A DNA stretch of 64,000 nt from contig NC_044288.2 of assembly GCF_004027225.2 (NCBI RefSeq), forward strand, positions 6,003,719-6,067,718, read 5' to 3'. The stretch is from Strigops habroptila. Lineage: Eukaryota; Chordata; Aves; Psittaciformes; Psittacidae. Below, in pieces: positions 25,101-37,336 of the stretch. Position 1 is the stretch's first letter. Each line of letters opens with the position of its first letter. The notes beneath the pieces were generated by a model that was not told the DNA's origin, did no database searches, and worked only from the letters and a program-made list of their open reading frames with translations. The position numbers were made by a program, and so were the translations under genes.

Positions 25101-28100
25101 AAATCCAACATGAGCACGAGAGTGAATTTCTAGCAAGGTGTCAGTGTTGCAAAATAGTATCTTGAGGTTTTACTGGACCACAAAAGAAGTTAAGCACTGT
25201 ATTGATGATTTTTTTCCAGAGGATGACGATTCGTTTTCCTTACCAACATTAGCAAAAGAGAATAGCCACAACAGCAGCTTTGAGTTGATTGGCTCCATGA
25301 TTCCATCGTATCAGCCCTGTAACAAACAGACATCACGTGGAGGGAACTTCTTATCTGCAGCAGGAGGTTTCAGGTCGCCTTCCCCAGGTTTTTTCAAAAC
25401 AAGCTTTATCAGCTCTGCTTCCAAGGTAAGGTTCTGAGGCCTATTCCTATCATATATTAACTCAGTGGGTAGTGAATAAATGTGTTTTATTGTGCCTGTC
25501 AGATCTATCAAAAAAAGTAATACCAGAAGGCAGCATCTAGCTAAATACTCTTATGTGAGTAAGGTTTCAGAAAAGCAAATTGTCCCTGGAGTTCAAAATA
25601 TCTCTGCACTGGAAAGGATAAAAATGACATTATAAAAACTTATATTCTGAAACTTCAAAGAAAAGATGCTGTAATCTGTGTTTTATATCTAAAACATGTA
25701 CATTGTAAATAGTTTTTTAACCATACTTACTTGGGCTACACAACAGTGAACTCCAATGATTTATCAGAGCAGTCTGGACTTACTTGATTCCTGCATGGTG
25801 TTAATCCTTCAAAATAGCTTAAATGTTTTATCCCACTTTTGCTTTTGAATTCTAGGCTTGCAAGACAAATGACTTGTATATTTGTATATTCCTTTGACTA
25901 GAGCTCAGGAAAGACATCTGAGCCCTCTCTTCCCATAGAAGATTCCCAGGATCTGTATAATGCCTCTCCTGAACCAAAGAGTTTATTTCCAGGGGCTGGG
26001 GAGTCCCAGTTTCAATTTTCTCTGGAAGATGACACTCAGAGCCAGCTGCTTGATGCAGATGGGTAAGTAATAGGTGTAAAGCATGGCATTTTGTGCCCTT
26101 TAACAGAAATAGGACATAGAGACCAGCAAGATCTTTCTAACTACAGCCTTTCTTTCAGGTTTTTGAATGTTGGACAACATAGGAGTAAATACCAGTCCTC
26201 CAAGCATCAGCTGACTCTGGCTAGTATGGATGAGAATGCGATGGATGCCAATATGGATGAATTACTGGATTTGTGTTCTGGAAAGTTTAGCAGTCAAGCT
26301 GAACACGTGCCAAATACCAGCAGCAACAAAAAGCAGAACATGGAAGAATTGCTCAATCTTTGTTCAGGAAAATTCGTGTCTCAGAGTACGTCTTGGATTC
26401 TGTTTTCAGCTTTGCTTGATTTATAAGCTTTATGCCAAGGAGCTAATGCCAAATGTGGAACTTATGAGAGCATTAACAATTACTCCCCTTTGTGGGACCA
26501 TGCTGTTATTTCTAGGATGCTCTCTGACATTGGAAGAGCAGAAGTATATCTGTCTGATAAGTTGCCATCTTATTACTTTTTGTAGCAGGTTCCCCAACAT
26601 GGGCATCTTCAGTATCTTCCAAGGCAGAAAAAGACAGTGACATAGAAGATCCAATGGCAGAAGCTCTAGCACTTTGTTCAGGCTCCTTTCCCACAGACAG
26701 GTTAGCATTGTTCTTCCTAAAATCTACAAAAGCTTGCAGTGGTACTTGTCTTGTTTCACTCCTAATGTGTTTTCATGTTCAACTTCAAAATGCTGTAAGC
26801 AAAAGTGTGGTCTGTTTTGGAGGTGAAAGAGAGGAATAGTGCAAATTACTTGACAATCACTCTCTAAATTGGCAGCATGTACCATTTCCCACAGTTCAGT
26901 GAAGGGAAATTCTGCTTTGTCTTTCACTGATAGTAAAAAGTGTTGAACTTTCCTCAAACTGAGACAACGTTGTTAGAAAGTAGGATTTTTGGGTTCTGTT
27001 CTGGGCTGTTGCCAAACCACTGGAACCAAATCTAAGTTGGATACTTGCATTTTTTCCATTGATTAAATGAGAAAAGTATATGGCTGCCTAACAAAAGGAT
27101 AATGAGGCTTAACAAATGGGAGTGCTAGAGGGATGGAAGAGGAATTTTAGAGGGGAACAAACCCAGAAATTAGTACTTGTCCCATGGTTTCTGCAAGTGA
27201 AGACCTGAGGTCTTAAAACATTAGTTCTAGTGGGGATTTGGGGCACTTAAAGCTAGATGCTGCTGAGAGACTGTAGCTCTTTGAGCACTCGCAGGTATTA
27301 CTTGATAGCAGCTGATGTAGTGGTTGAAACTTTGCCTTGAATGATTGCAAAGCCATCATTGGAGGTGGAAAGAAAATGTGTATTTCTTTCATTCACTTTT
27401 CCCTTAGGGAAGAGGAAGATGAAGAGGAGCAAGAAGAACTCGGTGGCTTTCAGCTTTTAACAGATGACAATGCCTTTGAAAGTGAAGAGGTATGAACCGA
27501 TGGAGCAAGGCAACTGCTGCAGCATTCTAACTAAGAGAATTCCATTTATCTCCTTAGTTTTTTAATTATAGCCATCAATACAAAGTATTGATACTTCCAT
27601 ATCAAGCTACTGAAGCTATTTTAAGAGCAATGTTTGGATCATTTTAAAAATCTCCTTAATATTATGGTATACTGGATAAAGCATCATAGCACAGCAAATC
27701 CTGTGAAAAATCTCTGCTGGTTTAGTCTGTGTTATTGATTGAAAAGAAGCTGACATTACAAAGCAATGCACTTTCAGAAATCTATTAATCCCTGAAAACT
27801 ATCTTTGACAGGATGAAAAAAGTGGAGACAGTGATGGCGAAGAAGCAGAAATGAGTGGTGAAGAAGCAGAAATGAGTGATGAAGAAGAACAATTGTTAAG
27901 ACATAGACGAGGCTTGAAGAAAAAATTGTAAGTAAATCTTTTTTGTATCTTAATTGTCAGACAGAATAGAATATTAATAGCACTAGGAATTTGGTCTGTA
28001 ATTATTCCATCCTCAGCATTAGTAGCTAATGATTATGTGGTGTTGTCTCTGGCTGGTTGTTTTACCTTAGTGCTGTTGCGTTGAATGATTTTAACTCTGT

Positions 28101-31100
28101 TTGCTGGTGGGTTATAGAGGATTTCCATTATAATTTTCATTATAGATGGAAATCAAAAGACAACAGTGAAAGCAGTGCAACAGGTTTTTTTTTTTTTTTT
28201 TGACCAAGAAAAGGGATGCAAGAGTATTGCTGTCATTCCTCATATCTTAAGATATTTATTTGTTCTAGTAAGTAAAACATCTAGTTGGCACTTATCATTG
28301 CCATCCCATTTGGTAGGCAACTGGCAAGGAATGTGGTGATGATAACTTAGAGTGCTGCATGTTGGTAGGCTGTGCATGTTAGATGTACAAGAACCAAAGT
28401 AATTTCTTATTTAGGATATGTTTGTTTTATGTCAGAAGATAAATCTTGCTTTCAGAAGGTTTGTGTGATGACTATTGGTCTACTGAACTGAACTCTTTTA
28501 ATGTGCTTTTATAGAAGACTGCAGGAATTCATGGAGGATGAGGCAGAGCTGTCGGGGAGTGATGTGGGAAGTGAGGATGAATATGATGGTGAAGACCTCA
28601 ATGAATATGAAGAAGAGATGATTGATGAGGAACTCCCTAACGAAGAGGAATTAGAAAATCAAGTACAGAAATTACACATGTCAGTGACAGTATTAGCATG
28701 TATTTTTGTGTGTGAAGTCATGGCTCTTGGCTAATCATTTGGACTAACTCCCTTTCTCCGGGGTTGACAGGAAGGCAATGCTAGATGATGACAAGCGCCA
28801 GTTACGCCTGTACCAGGAGAGATACCTCATTGATGGTGACCTGCATAGCGATGGCCCTGGCAGGATGAGGAGATTCAGATGGAAAAACATAGGTGCCTTT
28901 CTAATGCATAGTTAATAGATGGCGTGAAAGATTGGGAAGAGTGTGTGTGTAGATGAAATAGCTCTCAATAGTCCTCCAGAAGTAAATAAGGTCTGTCAGA
29001 AATGAACTGGGGGGAGGATGTTTGGTTTTGGGGTTGTTTGCTTGCTTGCTTGGTTCATTTGGCTTGGGGGGTTTTTTGTGATTTTACATATTTTATGCCT
29101 CTTTTAAAATTGATGGGTTTGGGGTTTTTTTCTTTCTTTGTCTAGATTATGCTTCACAGGTTGACCTGTTCCAGAGGGACTCAGATAATGATGATGAAAA
29201 TGAACAATTTGATGAGACAGAAGTGAAATGGAGGAAAGAGCGATTTGAACGAGAACAGTGGCTTCGTGAGCAGGTATTAGTGACCTTTAAGAAAGGCATC
29301 TTGCTTAGTTTGTACCATAGCTAGATATGAAATTGCTAGCTCCTCAAGTTTAAACTCTAGAAACAATACTGTTCCTAAATGTATCTTTGAATTCATCATG
29401 AATTCTACTCTTCTACAAATATTGTACAAAGAGAAACTAATTCAGAAGGGAGAGGCCAAACAAATACACTCTGAAACAAGTCAGCTTCAAAGCTGGACTA
29501 AATCTGCTCTGCTGCTTCAAGTTTTGCAAGTTTCAGTGTTAGGTCAGATTCATCAGCTGAATGTGATGCTATAGGTTTGCTGTTCATGAATAGAATAAGA
29601 TGATAAAGTATCTAAGAAATTGCAACGCATATTTACAGTACAAAGTAAATAAAAATGAATGTATTAATTTACATAACAAGAAGACTTGGTCTACTTAAAA
29701 TAACAAATGTTTGTTCCTAATATGAACTTTTCCAACTTTACAAAGTGTTTTCTCTCTGCTACAGAAGGAAAAAAATACAGAGCAGGAGGAGGAGGAAGAA
29801 ATAGGTGAAGACAGCCAGTTCATGAAGCTAGCAAAAAAAGTAACTGCCAAATCCCTACAGAAGAAAGGTAAGCTTACTTGTTATTGAAGTGACAATCAAA
29901 TAAGAGAAAAAGTTCAACTTTCAGTCAGCACTTGTGGTCTCCAGGGAAACAGGCCATGGATCAGGAAACTCATGTCTAGTTTTCTTATACCAGTCCCAAG
30001 CTCAAGTCTTCCAGAACTTAAAAAGCTGAAGGCATAAAAGTATTGAAAATATGCAACTGCAAGGTGTGTGATAATTGTATGTATTTACATCATAAAATAT
30101 TATATTTCTTCTTGAAACAAATGGTGTAGAATGGAAATATATCTTTTAGTCTTTTAGTCCCTTTGCTTGCCTTTAAGTTGCAGAGAAGTGGACTGTTAGT
30201 GACATACAGCCTAGCAGTTTCTCCAAATACCTGTGACTTAAGGAAAAACTATGTAACGTAGTGAAAACAAATATAAGTTTTCCTTGGTTGTGGCAAAAAC
30301 ATGACTCAAGATAAAAGCTGTTTCAAGACCAAATTTTCCCTTCTGACTGATAGAACTAATTGCCAGTCATCTCTGTTGTATGGCTCATAGTATACTTTGA
30401 TGCAGATTCCTATACACATAGTATTTACTGTCTGTCATCAATTTCTCAGTTCAATATAAAATTATAGCCTTTCAAATGAAGTTCAGAACCTGACGTTTTC
30501 CTCTGTCTCTCTTAGCAAGCCCAGCAGTAGTGGCACAAGACACAACGCTATTACCCAGGAACCCGTTTGAAGCATTCAGACCAGCCAGTGACGTCCAGGT
30601 TGGTGATGGTTCTGAAAAACGGCATTTCCAAACCACATCTGCAGATCACAGCAGTCAGCTGCCCCTAGGCTCTGGCCATTTCTAGTTTCCACAGTAGGGA
30701 GTAGTTTTTCTATTAAGAGTAACCTACTGGAAGAGCTGTCTTTTGCTTGTGCAAGTGGTATAACGCAGCATTTCTTTGTTCTTCAGATAAAAAGCGGGTC
30801 TCTACTGAACAGACCTAAAGCTGTCCTTCAGAAACTAGCAGCAATATCAGATCTTAATCCAAATGCACCTCGAAATTCAAGGAATTTTGTCTTTCATACA
30901 CTTTCCCCAGACAAGAGTGAAGAGGCAAAGGAGAAATCCAAACTTCAGGTAAAGATCGTTGTGGAATGTGCTGCCAGTTGTGTAGATCATCTGAATGTAC
31001 AGGCACAAAGCACTGCCAAGCAGTTAAGAGCTTTGCTGTTTCAAATATTCTCTATGATTACTTAGTGTGTGCTTTTGCACCAAATAATTCTCTCATAATT

Positions 31101-31266
31101 CAGAATTTGAACTTTTTGGAGATTTTATATATTCTAATTTATCTTATTGTAGGTGAAGAAAAGAGGTCCTTCTGCAGTAATAACACCTCTGGCCAAACGG
31201 TCCAGAGTGGACAGCACAGAGGAAACAAGTCAAAGCCGAAGCATATTCCAGTACTTGGAGAGCTGA
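16162..31266 (+). CDS. CLSPN: Claspin, 25 coding exons, complete CDS
   Basis: Claspin travels with replication forks and presents CHK1 to ATR when forks stall. Coding exons: 16162-16194, 17012-17141, 17663-18126, 18795-18932, 19294-19383, 19605-19677, 20206-20314, 20912-21462, 22501-22692, 23543-23739, 24267-24469, 24766-24830, 25220-25425, 25902-26062, 26159-26385, 26586-26700, 27408-27489, 27812-27927, 28515-28679, 28771-28892, 29146-29273, 29765-29867, 30516-30598, 30787-30948, 31153-31266. They sum to 1,342 residues (1,341 with the alternative acceptor at 26,589), against 1,339 in human by memory. Visible features are a beta-TrCP degron DSGQGS (30-35), a PIP-like SIHDFF (324-329), an acidic run (14 Glu), three CHK1-binding repeats (serines 911, 940, 978), and the C-terminus IFQYLES. 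The N-terminus ([11 protein letters not shown]) differs from the mammalian one. The exon 4 acceptor is the only uncertain junction. Identity is secure. Confidence 0.96.
17012..17141 (+). CDS. CLSPN: CLSPN exon 2 with beta-TrCP phosphodegron
   Basis: The acceptor is TTTGTAG and the donor GTCTGT, and the exon ends in phase 1. It encodes [10 protein letters not shown]; the DSGxxS core at residues 30-35 is the site whose phosphorylation (PLK1 in human, established) lets SCF-beta-TrCP destroy claspin when cells recover from the checkpoint. Confidence 0.92.
18784..18932 (+). CDS. CLSPN: CLSPN exon 4, start ambiguous
   Basis: The exon encodes the conserved block from [14 protein letters not shown] to [11 protein letters not shown]. 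Exon 3 ends in phase 0 at the good donor GAG|GTATGT (18,126/18,127). This requires the acceptor at 18,793-18,794, which lacks a clean pyrimidine tract. The better-looking CATAG at 18,781-18,783 would be phase 2 and needs a different donor, for example at 18,131. Either choice leaves the downstream frame unchanged. Confidence 0.75.
23656..23697 (+). repeat. CLSPN: GAG/GAA tract coding 14 glutamates in CLSPN exon 10
   Basis: Fourteen consecutive GAG or GAA codons follow MLE-type sequence in exon 10 (23543-23739) and continue into [11 protein letters not shown]. Mammalian claspin has an acidic region at the same point with a different length, so this is a slippage-prone but tolerated tract. Confidence 0.95.
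26159..26700 (+). CDS. CLSPN: CLSPN CHK1-binding domain, exons 15 and 16
   Basis: Two exons (26159-26385 and 26586-26700) encode three copies of the phospho-motif EXXXLC(S/T)[14 protein letters not shown] (Ser911), [11 protein letters not shown] (Ser940) and [10 protein letters not shown] (Ser978). Phosphorylated forms of this repeat dock on the CHK1 kinase domain (established for human and Xenopus claspin). The first two repeats share one exon and the third follows the tandem acceptor. Confidence 0.95.
26583..26588 (+). promoter_or_regulatory. CLSPN: Tandem NAGNAG acceptor (TAGCAG) of CLSPN exon 16
   Basis: Two AG acceptors three bases apart follow a pyrimidine tract. Exon 15 ends with the single base A, so using 26,586 gives codons ACA GGT and using 26,589 gives AGT. 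The products differ by one residue (TG versus S) just upstream of the third CHK1-binding repeat. Confidence 0.8.
27836..27877 (+). repeat. CLSPN: In-frame 21-bp tandem duplication in CLSPN exon 18
   Basis: Two 21-bp units coding GEEAEMS differ at only one base (GGC versus GGT). The near identity points to a recent duplication, in a low-complexity acidic stretch that separates the CHK1-binding domain from the conserved C-terminal third. Confidence 0.9.
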
Positions 31267-32460
31267 GTATTTCTGTTTAGGGCCAGAGGTTGTATCTGGT
31301 CTCTTTGCCAGCTGTGTTTTATCTTGCAAATCTGCCAGCAATCATCAGGAAGGTAAACAAGTTGCTGTATGCTCTTGAGCTGTCACTTAGTTCACAAGTT
31401 CCAGTAATTTCCAGGCAATGGTCTTGTTTATTCCCCTTTTTTCTCAGTTCTCTGTGGCAAATGAGAGCACAAAATCCATGCTTGGTTTGGAATGAAATGC
31501 TGACTTGGTCTTTCCCAAGATTTAAGGAAACTTGTACACTACTTTATACTGTCCTCACAGAATCTCACCTGTTTCAGTGGTATCAGTTCCATCTGAAAAT
31601 ACCATTTGTGTGACAGGTATGGTGCAGAAATGCTGCTGTTTGCTTAAAGCACAGATGAAGGAGGTATTTCTGCAATTTGGGGTAAGAGAAAGCAGTGTTA
31701 ACTGTGGCGGGACATATGTTGTTTACACTTGCAGTATGAAGCTGCCTATGGCTTCCTCCGGTGTCGTATTTTCTCTAATGCTAAGCATTTATTAGCTTGA
31801 TGTTTTAAGAAGCACTAATTTATATTTGAAACGTATACTTTTAAAAAAGGTCCCAGTCTTTTATGAGGCAGTTTAATAATGATTTCTTTCCAAGCTATAT
31901 TCATACACGTGTGTGTATGTGTGGGGAGAGGGAAAAATGTGAATAACGTGGGAGAGGAAAAGGAGGTATGTCAGGGGGGTTTCTTTGCTTTGAGTGGGGA
32001 GCTGTTTGGTTTGTTTTGCCCAACTGAAGGCTCTTAAATAATCCATTCCTGCTGCACTCATCCAAGAGAAATCATCCATTTCTGAAGAGCTGGTAGTGAA
32101 TGGCCCTCCCTAGAACAAGGAAATTAGATTATAAAGACCCATCCACAGCTATTGTAAAGAAGAAAGAAACCTGAGACAGAATATAAAGCATTTCTGACCT
32201 TTCTGGTTACATGTTGAATGTGTTAAAGTAGGGACCAGATAATAGTAATAGCCCTCTCTGTAAGACTAAACATCTTTAGGACTTGATGTCACATACCGAG
32301 GTTGGTGACTCTGTTGCATAAGTGTCCTAAACTGTAAATTTTGTACCATCACATGCCTGGTGTGCTACGTGTAAAATATTTTACTGTATATTATGTTTAT
32401 AAAGAATTATGGTACTAATTGGAGTGCAACTTTACAATAAAACCTGGTTTTAATTTTGAT
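31267..32460 (+). other. CLSPN: CLSPN 3' UTR with poly(A) site
   Basis: About 1.2 kb follows the TGA at 31,264-31,266. An AATAAA lies at 32,436-32,441, about 1.17 kb downstream, followed by a T/G-rich stretch fitting cleavage near 32,455-32,465. No competing AATAAA was seen between the stop and that signal. Confidence 0.8.
32436..32441 (+). terminator. CLSPN: Poly(A) signal of CLSPN
   Basis: Canonical AATAAA with GGTTTTAATTTTGATTG-type sequence just downstream, in the correct orientation for the CLSPN transcript. Confidence 0.8.
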
Positions 32461-35433
32461 TGAGGCAGCTGGAATTAATTTACAGGATTTCACTTAGTTG
32501 TGTCTATGGGGTTTTCTTCCCCCAAATTGTTTGTCTATCTCTGTCTCTTCTGGGCTTTTTTGGGCTTTTTTCTTCATTGCTGCTTTTCTTTTGTAGCCAC
32601 AACTAAGCCCTGTTCTAGGAACGGCTGCGCTAATATTGGAATACAACAAAAACACATCCCTGCCATGTCTATTGGAGGGTAAATTTTCAAGTTCTCAAGT
32701 CCTTCCTATTATGCAAACCACCTGGGTTTGCATAAAATTCTTGGCCTTAAGAATGTTTCTTTTCACTGCTTCAGTAGTTTTGGTTTTGTTAATTCTTAGA
32801 TAGAACTTCCTTTATCATTGGCTTGTGGTATGCTTAGTTCCTTCTAGCAATTCTAATAGTGTAACCTGGTTTTGGGGTGGGAGGTTTAGGGAAGAGAATG
32901 AAGGAGGAAAGGTGATTGATCAGATGTTTCTTGAAGAACAGTGTAACTGGTGGAAGGTACCTGAATATCCAGTGATTTCTCTATCATGGTGTTTGCACTG
33001 ATTTGTAAGTTGTACTAATTTAGCACAGATTTATTGGGCAGTAACATTCAAAGCTGCAATCCAGCATCTTCTCTTAATTTTGTTAGTAATACCTGCCACT
33101 AGAGAGCAGCAAGAGAATGCTCTTCACTAGCAAAAGGGGAAAGAAGAATGAGTAAAGCTTAAGCTATACTCTTGACTGAAGGGGAAATTCTTAAGTTTTC
33201 CATGCTCTATGGCATTGCAAAGGATTAAATTTATATAGACTTGTAATTGCTACATTTGCAGTATAAAGTAGTTGTGTGATGAGCACCTTTTAAAGGGTTG
33301 GCTTTGTCCTAGTGGTCTTGCTGGCCTCTCAGCATATGCTAGCACAGTGATGGCATTTGTTTTGCTTTCCTTTTAGAATTTTTCTTCAAAATATGTTTTG
33401 TTTTGTTTCAGAACCAAGAGCAGAAAAATAGCATTGGGCTTGAAGAGCTTATAACTAGAAATACATAGAATGGGAAGATTTCTGGCTGCTGCTCAAAGTA
33501 GATGTTTCTTTCCCAACAACCTTTTGGTAGTTTGTGGTTTGCGAAATGCTGGTAAGCACTACATTGCACACCAGAAATTCCTTGCATGGAAGTATATTCC
33601 ATGCTGTGTTCCAGTGGTAGGAAGCCAGGGGCAAGTTCTGTAGGAGCTGGAATATCAGTAGCAGGAGGGACTGATGCTCCTTATTGTGCCAGACTCCATC
33701 TTCCCACCGGGGATGAGCACTGTGGGTTTTGTCCTGGCGTTTGCTGCTGACCTGCTCCCATCCATCTCATCACTCCGGCCGGCTCTCCAGAGCTGCCCTT
33801 ACCCCACCTCCTGTCTGGCACATTAACTCAGCTTTGGCTTCTCATTTTCAGGTATCGATTCTGCTCGCCCCTCCTGGCACTGTGACAATGCTGCTGTGCT
33901 AACGGGGAGAAAAATCCCCCCCTGTTGCTGCTGGAAGTGCCAAGAGTGGTCTGGGGCTGGTAGGAGGGACTGCCTGAGGGTCGAGGCAGAGAGCAGTGAC
34001 ATGTGGATGAGGGTCCTGCACACAGCCCTGGGGCAGTGGTGCATCTCAGCCTGCACAGAAGCGGCGTCTGCGGGGCTGTCCTGGGCTGAAGGAAGAGCTC
34101 CTTTCCACTTCATTTGCTGCTTTTCCCTCCTAATTGCAGTTAGCGCTGAGAGTTGGGACTGGTGCTTTTTGGTTTCAACTTTGCAGGAGATGCAAAAGTG
34201 GCTGCATGTTTGTAGGTCACCAGGTTTTCATCTGAGTTGAGCAGCTGTGATAATCACACACCTCTGTGCCTCAGTTTCCCTTTCCTGCATGGGGGATGAA
34301 AAGAATAAAGCCTTTTGGATCTGAGCTCTGATCCTAGACTCACCGCCTTGATGAGAGGAGTGCTGCTAAACTAAGTATGCGCTATTACCTGCTGAGTCTG
34401 CAGAGAGAATGAGCTCTTGGGAACCTAAATGATAGTGAAGAAATTAAAGAAGAACTTATTAATCAGAGGAAGGGACAGCCTTTGGTCTGTGTTAAAGGTT
34501 AACATTGCAGACACGTTTATAATCATAGCTTTCACCACCGCATGGCTCCTCAGGGGCTCAAGGCAGTCACTGAATTATGTTTTCTTCCCCTTATATTTTT
34601 TTTTTTTTTCCCTTTTTGCCAAGAGACTGAAAGGGGGAGAGAAAAAAAACTATTTGTTTGTCTTGTCTAATTTAATTTATGTTATTTATCAAATAGACAG
34701 GTTATTTGGGAAACCAGATGGACCCAGGCTAAAATCATCTGTATTTCCAACATGTGAAAAATTATCTCGGAGTGGACACATGAAAAGGAGTGTGCTGTAT
34801 GTTTTGTGTGCACTTATCACATGAGCTTCTGCACCTCATCTGTCCTGGACCTTTAATCACTTGTCCCAGACCCAAGTGTGTGGGTTAAAGGACGAAAAGA
34901 CCCCCAGGCAGCCTCTAAGTGTGGGGCAGGGAGGGTGTCTTCTAGAGCAGCCATGTCACAATTATTTATCCTCTCTGGCTTTTACCCTGCTTGTAAGTTG
35001 GTGCATCTTTCCTCCAGGAGTGATGAATGGGGTGCTTTTTGGGGCTTATGAAAACATCTTTAGCATGCACTTGGATTTGGAATGGAGCTGGTGCTGGTTT
35101 CAGTATCTGTTTCTTTTCCTTTGGTCCTCCATAACTAAAGAAGGAAACACAGAAGACAGCAGCAGAACCAGGCAGGAATGGTTCTAGTCTGCCTGAAATG
35201 GAGTAGGTAATTCAAGAAGTGCAGAAATACAACACAAGAATTTAGTAAAAAAAACAAGAGGTGAGTGCTTTCTGTCATACAAAGGAAAAGTAACAGCAAA
35301 GAGGAAAAACAACCCATCCTGCAGGACTGATGATGCAAAGATGTTGCCTCAGGTGGTGGCAGAGCTGGTGGGGAGGGTGCCTGGGCTCCTCTGGCCATTG
35401 CTCCTGGTGAGTTCCCCTGCCAGGGCAGAGCTT

Positions 35434-35535
35434 ATCATAGAATGGCTTGAGTTGGAAACGACTTTCAGATCCCCTGCCATAGAGCTTGGGACCCACCAGG
35501 CCCTAGCAAGTGGCCCTGCACAAGTGGGGCACTCC
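35434..35535 (-). repeat. Probable CR1 3' end fragment
   Basis: The plus strand reads ATCATAGAATGGCTTGAGTT then GGAAACGAC, the reverse complement of a CR1 3' terminus, which ends in ATTCTATGAT-type octamers. The rest is diverged, so the element boundaries are approximate. Confidence 0.6.
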
Positions 35536-35639
35536 AACTACTGCTTCATTACTGAGAGCTGAGCCTGGAGCAGGCTCCCCTCACTGGCCTGCCCAGCAGC
35601 TCCTGCCCTGGAAGCTTAGGTCTGTCTGAGGCTTGCAGC

Positions 35640-36010
35640 AGGATTGGGTTTATTAGGTGACCTGTAAAGCAAAAGTTCCATTCTCTATTACCTATTAGTC
35701 ATTAATATTAATTATAACATTGCATATGCTCCGTGTGGACGGATGTTCAGTCCTTGGGGATTATTATTTTCTCTTGTATCATCCAGAAGCCCAATTTATG
35801 GCTAACTCCAGCTATGCTTCTCCAGGCAGCAGAGATCTAAACCAGCTGTAATTAAAGAAAATGACATAAAAGATTGCAGCGGGGGGGGAGGGTGAGAAGC
35901 AAATCTTGCAGCTTTGCAAGAGATTAATTTTATTTTTAGCTAATATTTTTTTCTGCTCCTCAAGGCTGTTTTCATGCAACACGCTCTGTGCTGCTTCCCT
36001 TACAGCGGCC
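35640..36010. promoter_or_regulatory. AT-rich island, candidate conserved non-coding element
   Basis: A 370-bp AT-rich block with ATTAATTA-type homeodomain cores (around 35,703-35,714), an octamer-like TTGCATATGC and a pyrimidine/AT-rich end. It is bounded by GC-rich or CR1-derived sequence. Function is a guess from composition and motifs only. Confidence 0.3.
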
Positions 36011-37273
36011 TATTGATTTTCAATATTTGATGATTTTTGTGCATGTGGTGATGGGGGATCAGTATCTGAGAGGTGTGTTCCCTTTCCACAGTGAGACGTG
36101 TGCCTTTCACACATGTCCTCATGCCCACCCAGCCCTCCAAAAGCCCCTTGCAGCATCCTATGATAGCAGCTCCTGAGGTGTCACTACCGTTGACTGACTG
36201 CAAACAGCCCCCATTGCATCCCCTTTTTGCTGCAAAGGGAAAAGGAAGGAAGGAAGAAAACATTACATGGGGTTAACGCAGCTGGCAAAGACCCCCAAAC
36301 ATCTGCAGGGAGCAAAAGCAGGGCTGGAGGAGCTGGATCTGATACTCATCAAAGCCAGCACCAAAGCCCCAAACCCTATAGAAGTCTGGAGGGGTTGGGA
36401 GTTGTCCATGGCTCCTGTTCAAAGGCTGTGAGTGATGCTGCTGGTGTCTCCAGTTTGAATGGAAACTGGGGAGGTCAAGCCCCATCGTGGTGCTGGCAAT
36501 GACCTCTGTCTGGCAAGATCGTGAGGAACCATCAGGCAGAGCTGGTGTGAACCCTCGTGATGGGGATGAGCAGGGGAGGACATCTCTGTCCCCAGCTCTC
36601 TGGGGTCGAGGTGTTGCTGGGAGCTGCACATGCATCCTGTGAAGGGAAGAGCATCGCTCCCAACATCAGCTTAGTGTTCGTCTTTCATTCCCATCCCTGT
36701 CTCCCCCCTCCTCTTCCATCTCTCCATCTGCAACAGGCCTGAAAACAGGGCTGCAGCCTGACTCGATCTGCTCCCTGTCAGCCCTTTGGCTTCAGTGAGA
36801 TCCCATCTGTGGCCTGGTGAGGAGGTGTCCCTTTGGGATCACTTTCCTGCTCCAGAGCCTGGCTGGGGCTGCACCGGGACCTGGTTTTGCCACCTGGGCT
36901 GCTCTGGGGGTCCCCATGCCTCCCGCTCCCCAGGCAGGCTCAGCCCCTGAGCCTCTCTGGGGCACAGAGCAGGGTGAGCATGGCTTTGGCACTTCCCTGT
37001 GTCCCCTCCCTGCCGCCCCTTCCCCAAGTTGCTATGAATAAATCGTTGTTTTATTAAAGAGAAGCAGCTGCTTTTTTTCTTGCCTTTTTTTCCTGACACT
37101 CCATCCGTACCCACGCGAGCCCTTTGGCACATGCTCGAACGCCAAAAGCCCCATTGAGGGCCCCTGAAGCATAGCAATTGATACACAGAGATCCCCAAAT
37201 CCTATTCAGGGGCCGGCTTTTCTGCACGAGCAGCCTCTAAACAGCTAATTCACTGCTCTTTTTGTCGCCGGGG

Positions 37274-37336
37274 TTAAGTGGTTAAGTGTGTGTGGATCCC
37301 ATAAAAGGCCTTTACTCCATGAAAAGCTATATTTAC
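37274..37336. promoter_or_regulatory. Candidate muscle/heart-type enhancer core: two NK2 sites, CArG box, MEF2-like site
   Basis: Two TTAAGTG motifs lie at 37,274-37,280 and 37,282-37,288 (the first followed by G, giving TTAAGTGG). A perfect CArG box CCATAAAAGG lies at 37,299-37,308. A one-mismatch MEF2 sequence CTATATTTAC lies at 37,327-37,336. All fall within 63 bp inside an AT-rich island. The combination resembles striated or smooth muscle enhancers. Activity and target gene are unknown. Confidence 0.4.
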
